This document shows, piece after piece, positions 7,018-16,390 of a stretch of 39,939 nt of DNA; position 1 is the stretch's first letter; each line of letters opens with the position of its first letter. Both the position numbers and the translations under genes were made by a program. A model generated the notes under the pieces. The model was not told the origin of the DNA and ran no database searches. It saw nothing but the letters and a program-made list of their open reading frames with translations. The DNA comes from an uncultured Aeromonadales bacterium (GTDB lineage: Bacteria; Pseudomonadota; Gammaproteobacteria; Enterobacterales; Succinivibrionaceae), in the NCBI GenBank assembly GCA_902761645.1, contig CACWLF010000018.1:1-39939 (forward strand), in the 5' to 3' direction.

Positions 7018-9074
7018 TAGATTTTAAAAATTACCTGCAGCGCGGATGTCTGCGCGGTCTTGTTCTGGTTCTTGCCTTTGCCGCTGCGGGAGTGCAGGCG
7101 TCACCGTCAGAAAATACCGGGGATGCAGATAAGGAAAAGATTTCGGCTTCGGTCTCCGGCATGCCGGCTGTGACAGAGACCGGAAAGAATACCGGTAAAA
7201 GCGGAGCCGCAAAGGAAGGGAAGTCTGCCCGTGACGGCAAATCCGTCAGCTATGCCCGTATTCAGGATGTTCCGAAGGCAGGTGAACTGATAACTGAGCC
7301 TCGCCATGTATCCTCCGTGGTTCGCGGCATCTGGATGAATATCCGAACCTCCGAGGATCGTGAAACCTTCAAGAACAATATGGCAAGATTCGATAAAATC
7401 AAGCCTGTTTATCTCAGTTATCAGGTTTCAGCCGATAACGGTACTCTCGAGGACAACATCAGGGCATATCTCGGCTCGTTATCAAAAATCAGACGCCGCG
7501 CCTTTGCATTTCATAAAAAGGAAATAGAACAGAAAGCTGCTGATGCCGTTGCGGTGTACGGTTACTACCATCCTGAAATTTCGGTTGAACTCCAGGATCT
7601 GTCCGACAGAAACAACGGACTTGTGATGGTAAAGCTGAAACGCGGAGAACCGGTAAAAATACGCAATATTCAGGTTGAACTTGAGGTTGATGACGAGGTT
7701 CGCGCGATTCTGGAAAATGTCCGAATCAGCAGCAAAATTGTTCACGAACACAAGTTTTCACATAAAAATTATGAAACATACAAGTCATCCCTGATAGCCA
7801 ATGCAGTATCCAAGGGATATTTGAAGGCAAAGTTGGCTGTCAGCAAGGTAAAAATTTATCCTGAGAAGAATGTAGCCGATATTTTTGTTATTCTTGAAGG
7901 CGGTCCTCGCTACAAAATCAGTGAAATCCGCTTCAACGGGTTCGATGAATCCCATGAAATGGCGCGCAAGCTTACTCCGATCAGGGTAGGGGAATATTAT
8001 GATTCCGATAAAATCGCGCAGATGAATCATAATCTTTATGAGTCCGGATATTACAAAACCGCCGATATTAAGACTGAAAAAGATGATATAACCGGAGATC
8101 AGATGCCGTTAATCGTGGAGCTGGCCCGCAGACCTTTTGCCACGCTGGATGCAGGTATCGGTTTCTCCACCGATGAAGGTCCGCGTCTGCAGCTTTTCGG
8201 AAAGATGCCGTGGCTTAACGACAGGGGACATTCATTCAATTCATTTTTAAAGATTTCCAAGGTCAATCAGTTTCTGCACGGAGACTATATTATTCCGAGG
8301 GATAATCCTCTGAAGGATTTCTACATGATCAGCCCTCATTTTGAACACAAGGACAACAATGATACCCTGTACGATTCCTTTGTTCTGACCGCGGCCTACA
8401 TAACCAAGACCCACGGCAGGTGGGAGCGCAAATACTTCATCGAGTACGGCTATGACGATTTCAATCAGGGCGGTGAGCACGGCAATGCCAGTCTGCTGAT
8501 GCCTGGTGTCACTCTGTCCACCTCTTCCATGGAACAGAACACAATGGATCCTTCCTGGGGATATCGTTTCAGGGTAACCGGAAAGACCTCTCTTGAACGT
8601 TTGGTTTCAAATCAGCATCTGGCTCACGTCGATGCGTATCTGAAATTTGTTCTGTCTCCGACTGCTAATTCCCGTCTGGTTGTCCGTTATGAACAGGGTT
8701 GGATTTTCGGAGGCGACATGCATAAAATTCCTCCGAGACTCAGATTTTTCGCCGGCGGCGATCAGAGTATCCGCGGTTTCGGATATGAGGAAATAGCTCC
8801 TAAAAACTCCAAAGGCTATCTGCTGGGCGGACGTTATCTTTCCGTCGGCTCGGTTGAAATGCAGTGGCCGATTATTCAGGATCTGCGTCTTGCGACCTTC
8901 CTGGATGCAGGTACGGTAAACAACAGCTATCAGCATCCTGATATACATTACGGGGCAGGTTCCGGTGTCCGCTATATTTCACCTATCGGACCTATTCGTT
9001 TTGATGTTGCAGTTGGAATAATGGAAAAGCATATTCCGTGGAAAATTCATTTTGGCATAGGACCTGAATTATGA
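7014..9074 (+). CDS. tamA: translocation and assembly module outer-membrane protein TamA
   Basis: Omp85-family outer-membrane barrel working with TamB in inserting outer-membrane proteins and moving phospholipids. The 686-residue product has a signal peptide (hydrophobic LRGLVLVLAFAAAGVQA, about res 13-29), then a low-complexity Lys/Gly/Ser/Thr stretch (about 30-80). The POTRA region follows (about 110-370, with IRNIQVEL and YKISEIRFNGF blocks), then the 16-strand barrel (about 375-686). The Omp85 hallmark IRGF is at 586-589. It is longer than E. coli TamA (577), mostly from the N-terminal linker. It overlaps bioD and tamB by 4 bp each, with tamB directly downstream confirming the identity. 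Confidence 0.93.
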   Translation: MIDFKNYLQRGCLRGLVLVLAFAAAGVQASPSENTGDADKEKISASVSGMPAVTETGKNTGKSGAAKEGKSARDGKSVSYARIQDVPKAGELITEPRHVSSVVRGIWMNIRTSEDRETFKNNMARFDKIKPVYLSYQVSADNGTLEDNIRAYLGSLSKIRRRAFAFHKKEIEQKAADAVAVYGYYHPEISVELQDLSDRNNGLVMVKLKRGEPVKIRNIQVELEVDDEVRAILENVRISSKIVHEHKFSHKNYETYKSSLIANAVSKGYLKAKLAVSKVKIYPEKNVADIFVILEGGPRYKISEIRFNGFDESHEMARKLTPIRVGEYYDSDKIAQMNHNLYESGYYKTADIKTEKDDITGDQMPLIVELARRPFATLDAGIGFSTDEGPRLQLFGKMPWLNDRGHSFNSFLKISKVNQFLHGDYIIPRDNPLKDFYMISPHFEHKDNNDTLYDSFVLTAAYITKTHGRWERKYFIEYGYDDFNQGGEHGNASLLMPGVTLSTSSMEQNTMDPSWGYRFRVTGKTSLERLVSNQHLAHVDAYLKFVLSPTANSRLVVRYEQGWIFGGDMHKIPPRLRFFAGGDQSIRGFGYEEIAPKNSKGYLLGGRYLSVGSVEMQWPIIQDLRLATFLDAGTVNNSYQHPDIHYGAGSGVRYISPIGPIRFDVAVGIMEKHIPWKIHFGIGPEL

Positions 9075-12000
9075 TCATGAGAGTACTGCGTTATTTTACA
9101 GTAATCGTATTAATTGCACTTATACTGGTTTTTGCATTTATATTCGGCATTCTGTTTACCGATAAAGGAACATCCCTTGTCTGGAGCCTGGTAAAGGACA
9201 ATGTTCCGATGATTCGCGGCGAAATCGAATCCGGCAATATGGCTCACGGACTCAACATCAGGAATTTCGGTCTGGAGCTCGACGGATTGAAACTTACCAT
9301 CGACAGACTTGACAGCAGCTGGGATATGCTTACTCTGCTGTACGGCCGTTTCGATATAAGCAGTCTTGACGTCGACGGCATAACTCTGAACATTGATATT
9401 CCTCCTGCGGTTACCGATGCGGATTATGACAGGTTCTTTTACAGAAAGGCCGCAGCTCTGTGGAATAATCAGGATCCGTCGGAGCTTGATAAAAAACTCG
9501 AGGACGATCTTCTTGCCGCAGTCGAGATGAATAATCTTAACAACGAGGCGGAAAAGGAAAAACCATGGTATATTGATATTCCTCTTGAAATAAATCTGAA
9601 ACAGACCTCAGTAAAAAATTTTCTGATGGACACAGATCTGTTCAGGCTTACCAGCAGACAGCTTGATTTAAGCACGCATCTTTACAAACACAGGCTTTCT
9701 GATGTCCGCGTTACCGGCGATACGATTGATTTTGAACTCAAGGATCTTGAATCTCCCGTATATCCTGTATTTCCTTCACTGAAGATCAATGACGGATTTG
9801 ACAAAGAGGAGGTTGCAAAAAAAATTGCAACACTTGCTCCTGTATTTATTCCTTTTGAAATAGAAATAAAAAAACTGCAGCTGAAAAATGCCCGTTACCA
9901 TCAGTCTTCCTATGATACCATGCCGCTTTCTGCGGATATCAGCGGTCACATTCTGGATTACAATATCGATCTTGAAAAATCATCAATCGACAGCGAACAG
10001 TACGGAAAAATCAATATCGAGGGTCATGTGGGTCTCAAGGATAATCTCGATCTCGATCTGAAGGCCGACGGAGTTCTTGATTACACAGTCACTGATGATC
10101 TGCGCCTGAATTTCCCTTTTACCGCAGCAGTCAAAGGTGATCTGACTGATTTGAATGCGGAGCTTGCCACCTCTGACGATAGAGAGATTAAGGTTAAATC
10201 ACGTCTTAATGTTCTGGACGGCAATCTTACCAATGACTCTCATATTGCATTCAGACATCTGTCATGGCCGCTGAATGCAAAAAATCCGGATCATGTTCTG
10301 AAGGACGGCCGGATTGACTACAGGGGAACACTGACCGAACTGGATCTCAGAATCGATACCGGCTTCTCCACGGTTTTCCTTGGCAGAAAACCGCTGAAAT
10401 TCTCCGGTGCTGTTGACGGTACCCTTGAAGATATTAATATACACAGACTTAATCTTTCGGCGGGAGCAAAGGATCAGCTGTCGCTTGCCGCAGCTGTGCA
10501 TTACAGGGACGATCTGCTGTCGGTAAAGGATCTGGACTTCGGCATCGAGGGAAAAATTTCAAATATTCTGACAGAAAATCTGGTTGACGGTCTTGCGGGC
10601 CGCATGCATACGGATCTGAATTACGATCTGCATAAAAACACGATTGATTTCAGATTCCCGGAATTCAGTTTTCTGGGTACAATCATGAAATATCCGATAA
10701 ATTTCACCGCCAGTCTTGACGGCAGAATTCCGCTTGACGATCTGATGAAAATTGATGTTAATATAGGTAAACTTGCAGTGGATGTTTATAAAAACACCAT
10801 TGCAGCAAAAGGCAGAATTTCCGGAATCGACCGAAACGACTTCAGAGCCGATATCAGACTGCCTAATTTAAATAAGCTTACTGAACTTTTCCTGATGCAG
10901 CCGATCGAAGGATACCTGAATGCCGGTCTTGAACTGACAGGTGATCTTCTGTCTCCTTCCCTGAAGGTGTCCGCAGAAACGGATCATCTGTCCATGGGAG
11001 AAGTTTTTGCCATCAATGATCTGAAATTTACAGTCAATGAAAAGGCTGATTTAACCAGGGCTGATTTCAGCAGTTTCAAAAATATAAAGTTTGACGGTCT
11101 GACTCTTCTGAAAATTAAAAAATCTCAGATAGCCGGTCAGGAAATCAATAATATAATTCTGAAGGCGGAAGGCAGTCATGAGGCTCATAAACTGATTTTC
11201 TGGTTTGAGAAAACGGCGGATCAGGCATTTGCCTTCAAGGAAACCGGCAGTCTGAAAGACGGATTCTATCATGCTCATTTTGATCAGATAGAGGTTAATA
11301 CACCTATCGGAAACTGGAAACAGAAACAGAAACTGGATCTTGATTATGATTTCAAAAAGAATCTGGTGACTTTCAGCGCTTTCAATCTGCTTAACGGCGA
11401 GCAGAGTCTCGTCTTCAAGCCCGGTTTCTACAATGCAGGTGACATGAGCAGTGACATTCATATCCAGTTAAAGCGTTTCAATCTCGGATATGTGAACAGA
11501 TTCATGCCGGAAAACACCATGATTATGGCGCTTGTCAACGGCACGGTAAATGTAACGTCGAAACCGAACAGACCGTTTGTGGTTGATGCCAATATCTATT
11601 CCAAGAACGGCACATTAATCGGCATCGACGATAAAAGCAGCTTTGAAAAACTCGATATCAATTTTTCTCTGGATGAAAAGATGCATGCCAGCGCTTCGGT
11701 TGCACTAAATGCAGACGAGTTCGGAAAATTATCTGCTGTCTCAACTCTGGATATCAATGATCAGAAGGCTCTTATCGGAGATTCAACCGTTATTAAATTC
11801 GAGAATTTTGATCTGGGCCTGTTCAATCCGCTGCTTAACGATGTTGAAACACTTAAGGCGGTGCTTAACGGAGAGGGAGTTCTGAAGTACGACAAACCGA
11901 CAGGCAACATTTATCTGGACGGAAACTTCGATCTTACGGAAGGTCAGGTTGTTACCCAGCTCGATATAGCCAATGTCGAAAATATCCATTTCAATATTAA

Positions 12001-13123
12001 TTCCAGCCGCGACGCCGTAACTCTTGACGGCGGATTCAACATGGGATCCGGAAACGGACTCATCAAGGGAAACATAGATCTGCGTCCGATGTACCAGGCA
12101 AAGCCTTCGGCACCGAAGGGAGATATTGCCCTTATTCTGGACAATGCATCGGTTAATGCCATGGGTTTCGGCACCGTGGTTGTAGACAGCAATCTGAAAC
12201 TTTCCTTCAAGGAGAATGAAAAGGATCCATCAAATCTGCTCACTTATCTCAAAGGTGTAGTCAAGATCCCGAGAGCCGATATTGAAATCGCCAATGTTGC
12301 AGACAGCGGGGAATCTCTCTCAAAGGATGTTGAGATTGTGAATGAAGAATCAGAGGAAAATGAGAAGGTAAGGAAACTTCCTGCCGCTCCGGAAAATTTC
12401 TTCTATGATATTAATATCTCTGTAGGACCGTATATCAAAGTGGCGGGATTCGGGCTGAAATCCGGCTTTATCGGAAAGATGGTTGTCAACAATACTGCCA
12501 ACGAGGATCATTCAATAGATGCCAGAGGTAAAATCAGTATGGTTCACGGAAAATTCAGATCCATGGGACAGAGTCTGATTATCCGCAGCGGAGAGGTTCT
12601 GTTCGACGGTCTTGTAACAAATCCGAGCATTAAATTTGAAGCAATCAGAGATCCTGAAACCATTAATGACAACAGCGGAGTGATTGTCGGAGTTCGTGTA
12701 TTCGGTACGCCGCTCAAGATTGATCTGAAGGTTTTCTCGGAGCCTGAACTGTCCGATGCAGAGAAACTGTCCTATCTGCTTAAAGGAACGGCACTGTCGG
12801 AGGATGCAAGCGAGAACTCCGCGGCTGCTGCAAGTATGCTCCTCGGTGCCAGTCTAGGCTCCGCAAGTAATTCCCTTCAGGATTTCACAAATTCAATCGG
12901 TCTTAAGGATTTCCAGCTTGAATCAACAGGATCCGGCGACAGTTCGGCGGTACAGGCGTCATTCTACCTGACCAGGAATTTCAAGGTATCCTACGGAGTA
13001 GGTCTGTTTGATTCAATCATGCAGCTGAAACTGCGCTACCAGCTGATGAAAAAACTGTATCTGCAGTATGTAAACGGTGTTGAGCAGGCGGTAGATCTTT
13101 TTTATACTTTCAGTTTTGATTAG
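9071..13123 (+). CDS. tamB: translocation and assembly module inner-membrane protein TamB
   Basis: AsmA/TamB-family bridge-like protein anchored in the inner membrane and spanning the periplasm to TamA. The 1350-residue product has one N-terminal membrane segment (about res 5-28, VLRYFTVIVLIALILVFAF). It continues with a very long run of alternating beta-strand repeats typical of the hydrophobic groove. The C-terminal DUF490 region (about 1030-1350) contains VSMVHGKFRSMGQSL-like and SGEVLFDGLVTNPSIKFEA blocks, and the protein ends in LFYTFSFD, the family's usual aromatic end that contacts TamA. The start overlaps tamA as ATGA; a second ATG two codons later could also be used. Confidence 0.93.
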   Translation: MIMRVLRYFTVIVLIALILVFAFIFGILFTDKGTSLVWSLVKDNVPMIRGEIESGNMAHGLNIRNFGLELDGLKLTIDRLDSSWDMLTLLYGRFDISSLDVDGITLNIDIPPAVTDADYDRFFYRKAAALWNNQDPSELDKKLEDDLLAAVEMNNLNNEAEKEKPWYIDIPLEINLKQTSVKNFLMDTDLFRLTSRQLDLSTHLYKHRLSDVRVTGDTIDFELKDLESPVYPVFPSLKINDGFDKEEVAKKIATLAPVFIPFEIEIKKLQLKNARYHQSSYDTMPLSADISGHILDYNIDLEKSSIDSEQYGKINIEGHVGLKDNLDLDLKADGVLDYTVTDDLRLNFPFTAAVKGDLTDLNAELATSDDREIKVKSRLNVLDGNLTNDSHIAFRHLSWPLNAKNPDHVLKDGRIDYRGTLTELDLRIDTGFSTVFLGRKPLKFSGAVDGTLEDINIHRLNLSAGAKDQLSLAAAVHYRDDLLSVKDLDFGIEGKISNILTENLVDGLAGRMHTDLNYDLHKNTIDFRFPEFSFLGTIMKYPINFTASLDGRIPLDDLMKIDVNIGKLAVDVYKNTIAAKGRISGIDRNDFRADIRLPNLNKLTELFLMQPIEGYLNAGLELTGDLLSPSLKVSAETDHLSMGEVFAINDLKFTVNEKADLTRADFSSFKNIKFDGLTLLKIKKSQIAGQEINNIILKAEGSHEAHKLIFWFEKTADQAFAFKETGSLKDGFYHAHFDQIEVNTPIGNWKQKQKLDLDYDFKKNLVTFSAFNLLNGEQSLVFKPGFYNAGDMSSDIHIQLKRFNLGYVNRFMPENTMIMALVNGTVNVTSKPNRPFVVDANIYSKNGTLIGIDDKSSFEKLDINFSLDEKMHASASVALNADEFGKLSAVSTLDINDQKALIGDSTVIKFENFDLGLFNPLLNDVETLKAVLNGEGVLKYDKPTGNIYLDGNFDLTEGQVVTQLDIANVENIHFNINSSRDAVTLDGGFNMGSGNGLIKGNIDLRPMYQAKPSAPKGDIALILDNASVNAMGFGTVVVDSNLKLSFKENEKDPSNLLTYLKGVVKIPRADIEIANVADSGESLSKDVEIVNEESEENEKVRKLPAAPENFFYDINISVGPYIKVAGFGLKSGFIGKMVVNNTANEDHSIDARGKISMVHGKFRSMGQSLIIRSGEVLFDGLVTNPSIKFEAIRDPETINDNSGVIVGVRVFGTPLKIDLKVFSEPELSDAEKLSYLLKGTALSEDASENSAAAASMLLGASLGSASNSLQDFTNSIGLKDFQLESTGSGDSSAVQASFYLTRNFKVSYGVGLFDSIMQLKLRYQLMKKLYLQYVNGVEQAVDLFYTFSFD

Positions 13124-13143
13124 TCGAAAAATAATGATTAAAA

Positions 13144-13152
13144 TGATATAAT
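13144..13152 (+). promoter_or_regulatory. extended -10 promoter element before bamC
   Basis: TGATATAAT matches an extended -10 (TGnTATAAT) 36 bp before the bamC start, in the short gap after tamB. No good -35 is seen, as is usual for extended -10 promoters. It would give bamC its own transcription start. Confidence 0.45.
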
Positions 13153-13187
13153 CTACGAAAAATTTTTATTAAATTGGAGTCTAACTA

Positions 13188-14333
13188 ATGAGGTTTCAGA
13201 TCAATACCAATTTAGCCGGAATTTTATTGGTATCTACTTCTGTTTTATTATCGGGCTGTTCTTTCTATCTTACCGATCTTCTTCATGATTCACCGAAGAA
13301 GGCTAACAACGGTTTCAGATATTTGAAGACCGATGCCGACCGCATGAAGTTTTCTGTGGATCCGGAACATAACAATTTCAATTTCAATGAAAGCTATTAT
13401 ATTCAGGATGAGAACAAAAATCCTGATGACGCTCTTGTAGGCAAGCAGATTGATATTACTGCGCCGATTCAGATCCTGGATACTATTCCAGGTTCAGTAT
13501 CTACTTTAAAGAACAATATTGCGGTTCTTTCCATCGATACCTATGAGAACGGTGTTGAAAATTATGATAATATAATATGGGAGCACCTCATTCATTATCT
13601 GAAGGTTCATAACATCGCCATTGAAAAGATAGACTCTCTTAACAATACCCTTACCACCGGCTGGTTTTCAGTTGACGTGAACTTCAACCGTCTTACTCCC
13701 GAAAAGCTTGCCAAGGATGACGATATTGACGAGTATCGTGTGAAGTATGATGTAGCGATTAAATCCGATCCGGAAAAGCATGTGATTCAGATTGCCGCCG
13801 CTCTTACCAATTTCAAGGTATACAACAGAGGCGACCGTTTGTATGCGGATCCTGATTCCTTTGTCCAGTCCCGTTATTCAAGTCTGTTTATAAATGATTT
13901 TGTTTCCTCTCTGCATCATGAGAACGGCATCGATGACAATGATCTGCGTATCGGATATACCGGATATATTACTGCAAAAATGGGCAGGGACAAGAACGGT
14001 CAGTATGCTTGGATTGTAAATGCCGACTATGAGACCGTGTGGAACCGCTTTGTCAAAATGCTTCCAAACTGCGGATTTGAAATCAAGCTTAGTGAAAAGA
14101 CCCGCGGTATTATTGATGTTGATTATGACGAGCCGAGCGAGAAGTTCTTTACCGAAAACGGCATCGACAATTATGTAATCGAGGATGACAAGTACCGTTT
14201 CCAGGTTGGTATTGAAAACGGGCAGACGGTAATTACTATTTTCAATAATCTCAAGCAGCCGCTTAGTGACGATTTGTTCCTGAAGATGTACAGCGGTTTT
14301 GCACGTTCCATTGAAATGGAATTTAACAAATAG
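13188..14333 (+). CDS. bamC: outer-membrane assembly lipoprotein BamC
   Basis: Lipoprotein of the BAM complex. The 381-residue product has a type II signal peptide ending in LSGC, with lipidated Cys24. The unstructured N-terminal lasso region and two helix-grip domains follow; DADYETVWNRFVKMLPNCGFEI and RGIIDVDYDEPSE are typical of the C-terminal domains. Overall sequence similarity to E. coli BamC is modest by eye. The call leans on the lipobox, the domain pattern and the position directly before purC, an order seen in E. coli (dapA-bamC-purC). The ribosome site TTGGAG is well placed. dapA is absent here; tamB precedes the gene instead. Confidence 0.85.
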   Translation: MRFQINTNLAGILLVSTSVLLSGCSFYLTDLLHDSPKKANNGFRYLKTDADRMKFSVDPEHNNFNFNESYYIQDENKNPDDALVGKQIDITAPIQILDTIPGSVSTLKNNIAVLSIDTYENGVENYDNIIWEHLIHYLKVHNIAIEKIDSLNNTLTTGWFSVDVNFNRLTPEKLAKDDDIDEYRVKYDVAIKSDPEKHVIQIAAALTNFKVYNRGDRLYADPDSFVQSRYSSLFINDFVSSLHHENGIDDNDLRIGYTGYITAKMGRDKNGQYAWIVNADYETVWNRFVKMLPNCGFEIKLSEKTRGIIDVDYDEPSEKFFTENGIDNYVIEDDKYRFQVGIENGQTVITIFNNLKQPLSDDLFLKMYSGFARSIEMEFNK

Positions 14334-14353
14334 GAATTAATTTAACCAACATT

Positions 14354-14371
14354 GTCTATAAATTTATAGAC
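14354..14371. promoter_or_regulatory. perfect 18-bp palindrome between bamC and purC
   Basis: GTCTATAAATTTATAGAC is a perfect palindrome 21 bp after the bamC stop and about 100 bp before purC. A TATAAT element follows at 14391-14396, so it could be an operator for a purC promoter, or a weak hairpin ending bamC mRNA. It does not resemble the E. coli PurR box (ACGCAAACGTTTTCGT). Confidence 0.4.
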
Positions 14372-14390
14372 GTGTGAAGTGGTTTAGAAT

Positions 14391-14396
14391 TATAAT
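14391..14396 (+). promoter_or_regulatory. candidate purC -10 element
   Basis: TATAAT lies 77 bp ahead of the purC start in an AT-rich leader. No clear -35 is visible at the usual distance. The start site and any control by the palindrome just upstream are inference. Confidence 0.35.
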
Positions 14397-14472
14397 ATTA
14401 CAGTTGATTTTACTTTATTTTTTAAAGTATTGAATTTTTTAAATTAATATATTTGATATTGGAGCAATTCAA

Positions 14473-15186
14473 ATGGTACAAAAGAAGGATGAGCTTTATC
14501 GCGGTAAGGCTAAAACTGTATATACAACAGATGATCCAAAGCGTTTAATTATTTTCTTCCGTAATGATACTTCAGCATTTGACGGTCTCAAGATCGAACA
14601 GCTGGAAGACAAGGGTAAGGTAAATAACAAGTTCAATTACTTCATCATGAAGAAACTTGAAGAAGCTGGTATTCCTACCCAGATCGAAGAATTGTTATCA
14701 GATACTGAAATCCTGGTTAAGAAACTTGATATGGTACCGGTTGAATGTGTGGTTCGTAATGTTACTGCCGGTTCAATCTGCAAGAGATTAGGTGTTCAGG
14801 AAGCTATGGATTTGAATCCTCCAACATTTGAATTCTTCTTAAAGAACGATGCTTTGCACGATCCTATGGTTAACGATTCCCATATCGCTTCATTCCACTG
14901 GGCAACCGAAGAACAGGTTAAGACCATGAAGGAATACAGCTTCAAGATCAACGAAGTATTAAAGAAATTATTTGATGATGCAGGCATGATCCTTGTTGAT
15001 TACAAGCTTGAATTCGGTTTGTATGACGGCAAGATCGTACTTGGCGATGAATTCTCACCGGACGGATGCAGATTATGGGATAAGGAAACCCGTAAGAAGA
15101 TGGATAAGGACCGTTTCCGTCAGGGTCTGGGCGGAGTAATCGAAGCCTACAAGGAAGTAGCTGCAAGAATCGGTTGCGAAATCTAA
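14473..15186 (+). CDS. purC: phosphoribosylaminoimidazole-succinocarboxamide synthase PurC
   Basis: SAICAR synthetase, which joins CAIR and aspartate with ATP in purine synthesis. The 237-residue product shows [19 protein letters not shown], the [10 protein letters not shown] block, and [12 protein letters not shown] in the nucleotide/Mg site; the length equals that of E. coli PurC. GGAG precedes the ATG by 8 nt. Codon choice differs from the upstream genes (GAA, TTA/TTG, GGT-rich), consistent with high expression. A strong terminator follows. Confidence 0.97.
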   Translation: MVQKKDELYRGKAKTVYTTDDPKRLIIFFRNDTSAFDGLKIEQLEDKGKVNNKFNYFIMKKLEEAGIPTQIEELLSDTEILVKKLDMVPVECVVRNVTAGSICKRLGVQEAMDLNPPTFEFFLKNDALHDPMVNDSHIASFHWATEEQVKTMKEYSFKINEVLKKLFDDAGMILVDYKLEFGLYDGKIVLGDEFSPDGCRLWDKETRKKMDKDRFRQGLGGVIEAYKEVAARIGCEI

Positions 15187-15231
15187 TGACCGGTCGGTGT
15201 TAAAAGTTTTATAAAACTCATGAAACTTCAT

Positions 15232-15270
15232 AAGGCTTCCGTGTTCCGGAGGCCTTTTCTTTATCTTTTT
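15232..15270 (+). terminator. rho-independent terminator after purC
   Basis: A 10-bp stem (AAGGCTTCCG / CGGAGGCCTT, one G-T type mismatch) with loop TGTTC is followed by a T-rich run containing T7. It lies 45 bp past the purC stop. The remaining stretch to 15353 has only a short tandem repeat (GCCGAGACCGG twice, about 15325-15346). Confidence 0.8.
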
Positions 15271-15353
15271 TTCTTAATTCGAGTGCGGTATTCCGGAATT
15301 TTACGCGGCAGTAATGCAGCTCCGGCCGAGACCGGGCCGAGACCGGTCACTCC

Positions 15354-16058
15354 TCAGGCGTTGAATCTGAGATCCTTGTTGTCAGAGTTGATGATGTAGT
15401 CGTTGTAAAGTTCATCCACCATATTAAGCAGACAGTACTTACCTGCAATGGATGAAGATCTGATTAATGTCTCAATATTTTCCCTGGTTACGAAGGCGAG
15501 AAACTTTTCTGCTTCCGGGCGGTAGCTGAGATGCCACAGTTCGGTTCCCACGCGCACGTGTGAATTATCGGTAAACGGACGGAAAAAACCGAATTTTTCC
15601 ATATTCTCATTAAGCCACTGTGTCAGAGGATAGAAAATTCCTCCTTCCTGATATTCTGATGAAACAAGCTGAAGTTCATATCCATCAGGCATCAGATTGT
15701 CTGCGGCAACGTCAAGATCTGTACCCCAGTGATGTCGGCTGAAGCCGGGCAGGGCCGACCAGTATAAAATCGCATAAGCAGCCTCGATACCGGTCAGCTG
15801 GCTTATATTTACCGGATTGTTGTGATTGTCCAGCACTTTGCGATCTCCGAGATATTTTTCATTCCATATGGTCAGCTGTCTGTCAAAGCTGCGGTATGAG
15901 GAAACCGGGATCAGATTCAGCCCGTCTTTAACGGCGGCATCATGCATGGCTTTAAATGCGGCTGCGGTTTCTGCCGTCAGCATGCAGTTTTTGAATTCGG
16001 GTACTTCAACAAGATGGGAAGGATCCTTGCCTAAAAAATTTTCCAGTGTATAACTCAC
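15354..16058 (-). CDS. VanY-type D-alanyl-D-alanine carboxypeptidase-like peptidase
   Basis: Zinc peptidase of the M15B (VanY/DacY) family, which trims terminal D-Ala from peptidoglycan stems. The 234-residue product has VSSYRSFDRQ (res 52-61), the zinc motif SRHHWGTDLD (H109, D116), and the catalytic Glu plus third ligand in TELWHLSYRP (E173, H176). All catalytic positions are kept. The start is GTG at 16058 with AAGGAG 6 nt upstream. No signal peptide or membrane segment is visible, so export, if any, is not explained by the N-terminus. A cytoplasmic role in recycling is possible. It is last of three minus-strand genes. Confidence 0.87.
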   Translation of the reverse strand: MSYTLENFLGKDPSHLVEVPEFKNCMLTAETAAAFKAMHDAAVKDGLNLIPVSSYRSFDRQLTIWNEKYLGDRKVLDNHNNPVNISQLTGIEAAYAILYWSALPGFSRHHWGTDLDVAADNLMPDGYELQLVSSEYQEGGIFYPLTQWLNENMEKFGFFRPFTDNSHVRVGTELWHLSYRPEAEKFLAFVTRENIETLIRSSSIAGKYCLLNMVDELYNDYIINSDNKDLRFNA

Positions 16059-16091
16059 AGTAACTCCTTTATGCCTTCAAGATTCCCGGTA

Positions 16092-16340
16092 TTATTCTTC
16101 CAGAATATAGAGCTGGGAAAGATGGGTGTTTAAGAATTTAAAAACATTGAAAACAGCTATGGTTTTCGGGGAAGGCGTTCCGTCTTCGTTGAGAAAATAT
16201 TCTCCGCTGAAAACAAACGCCTCGTTGGAATTCCTGATATCAATCACCTCGATACCGTCAATGTAATCGTCGCATTCCTTCATAATCCTGTTTGCTATTG
16301 CAATAAGATCTTTTTTTGCAATCGGTGTACGGGCAACCAT
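16092..16340 (-). CDS. yciN: YciN family protein (DUF2498)
   Basis: The 82-residue product follows E. coli YciN along its length, as remembered: PIxxxxLxxxAN near the start, GIE in the middle, then VFSGEYFLNEDGTPSPKT, AVFNVFKFLNTHLSQLYIL. The start at 16340 follows GGAG/AGGA signals and removes 11 residues from a longer possible start at 16373. YciN is a small soluble protein of unknown function in enteric bacteria. It lies 33 bp upstream of the VanY-type gene. Confidence 0.8.
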   Translation of the reverse strand: MVARTPIAKKDLIAIANRIMKECDDYIDGIEVIDIRNSNEAFVFSGEYFLNEDGTPSPKTIAVFNVFKFLNTHLSQLYILEE

Positions 16341-16390
16341 TTTCCTGCTCCTTTGCCTATGGTAAATTATCAAAACCCTTTTCTGTTATT

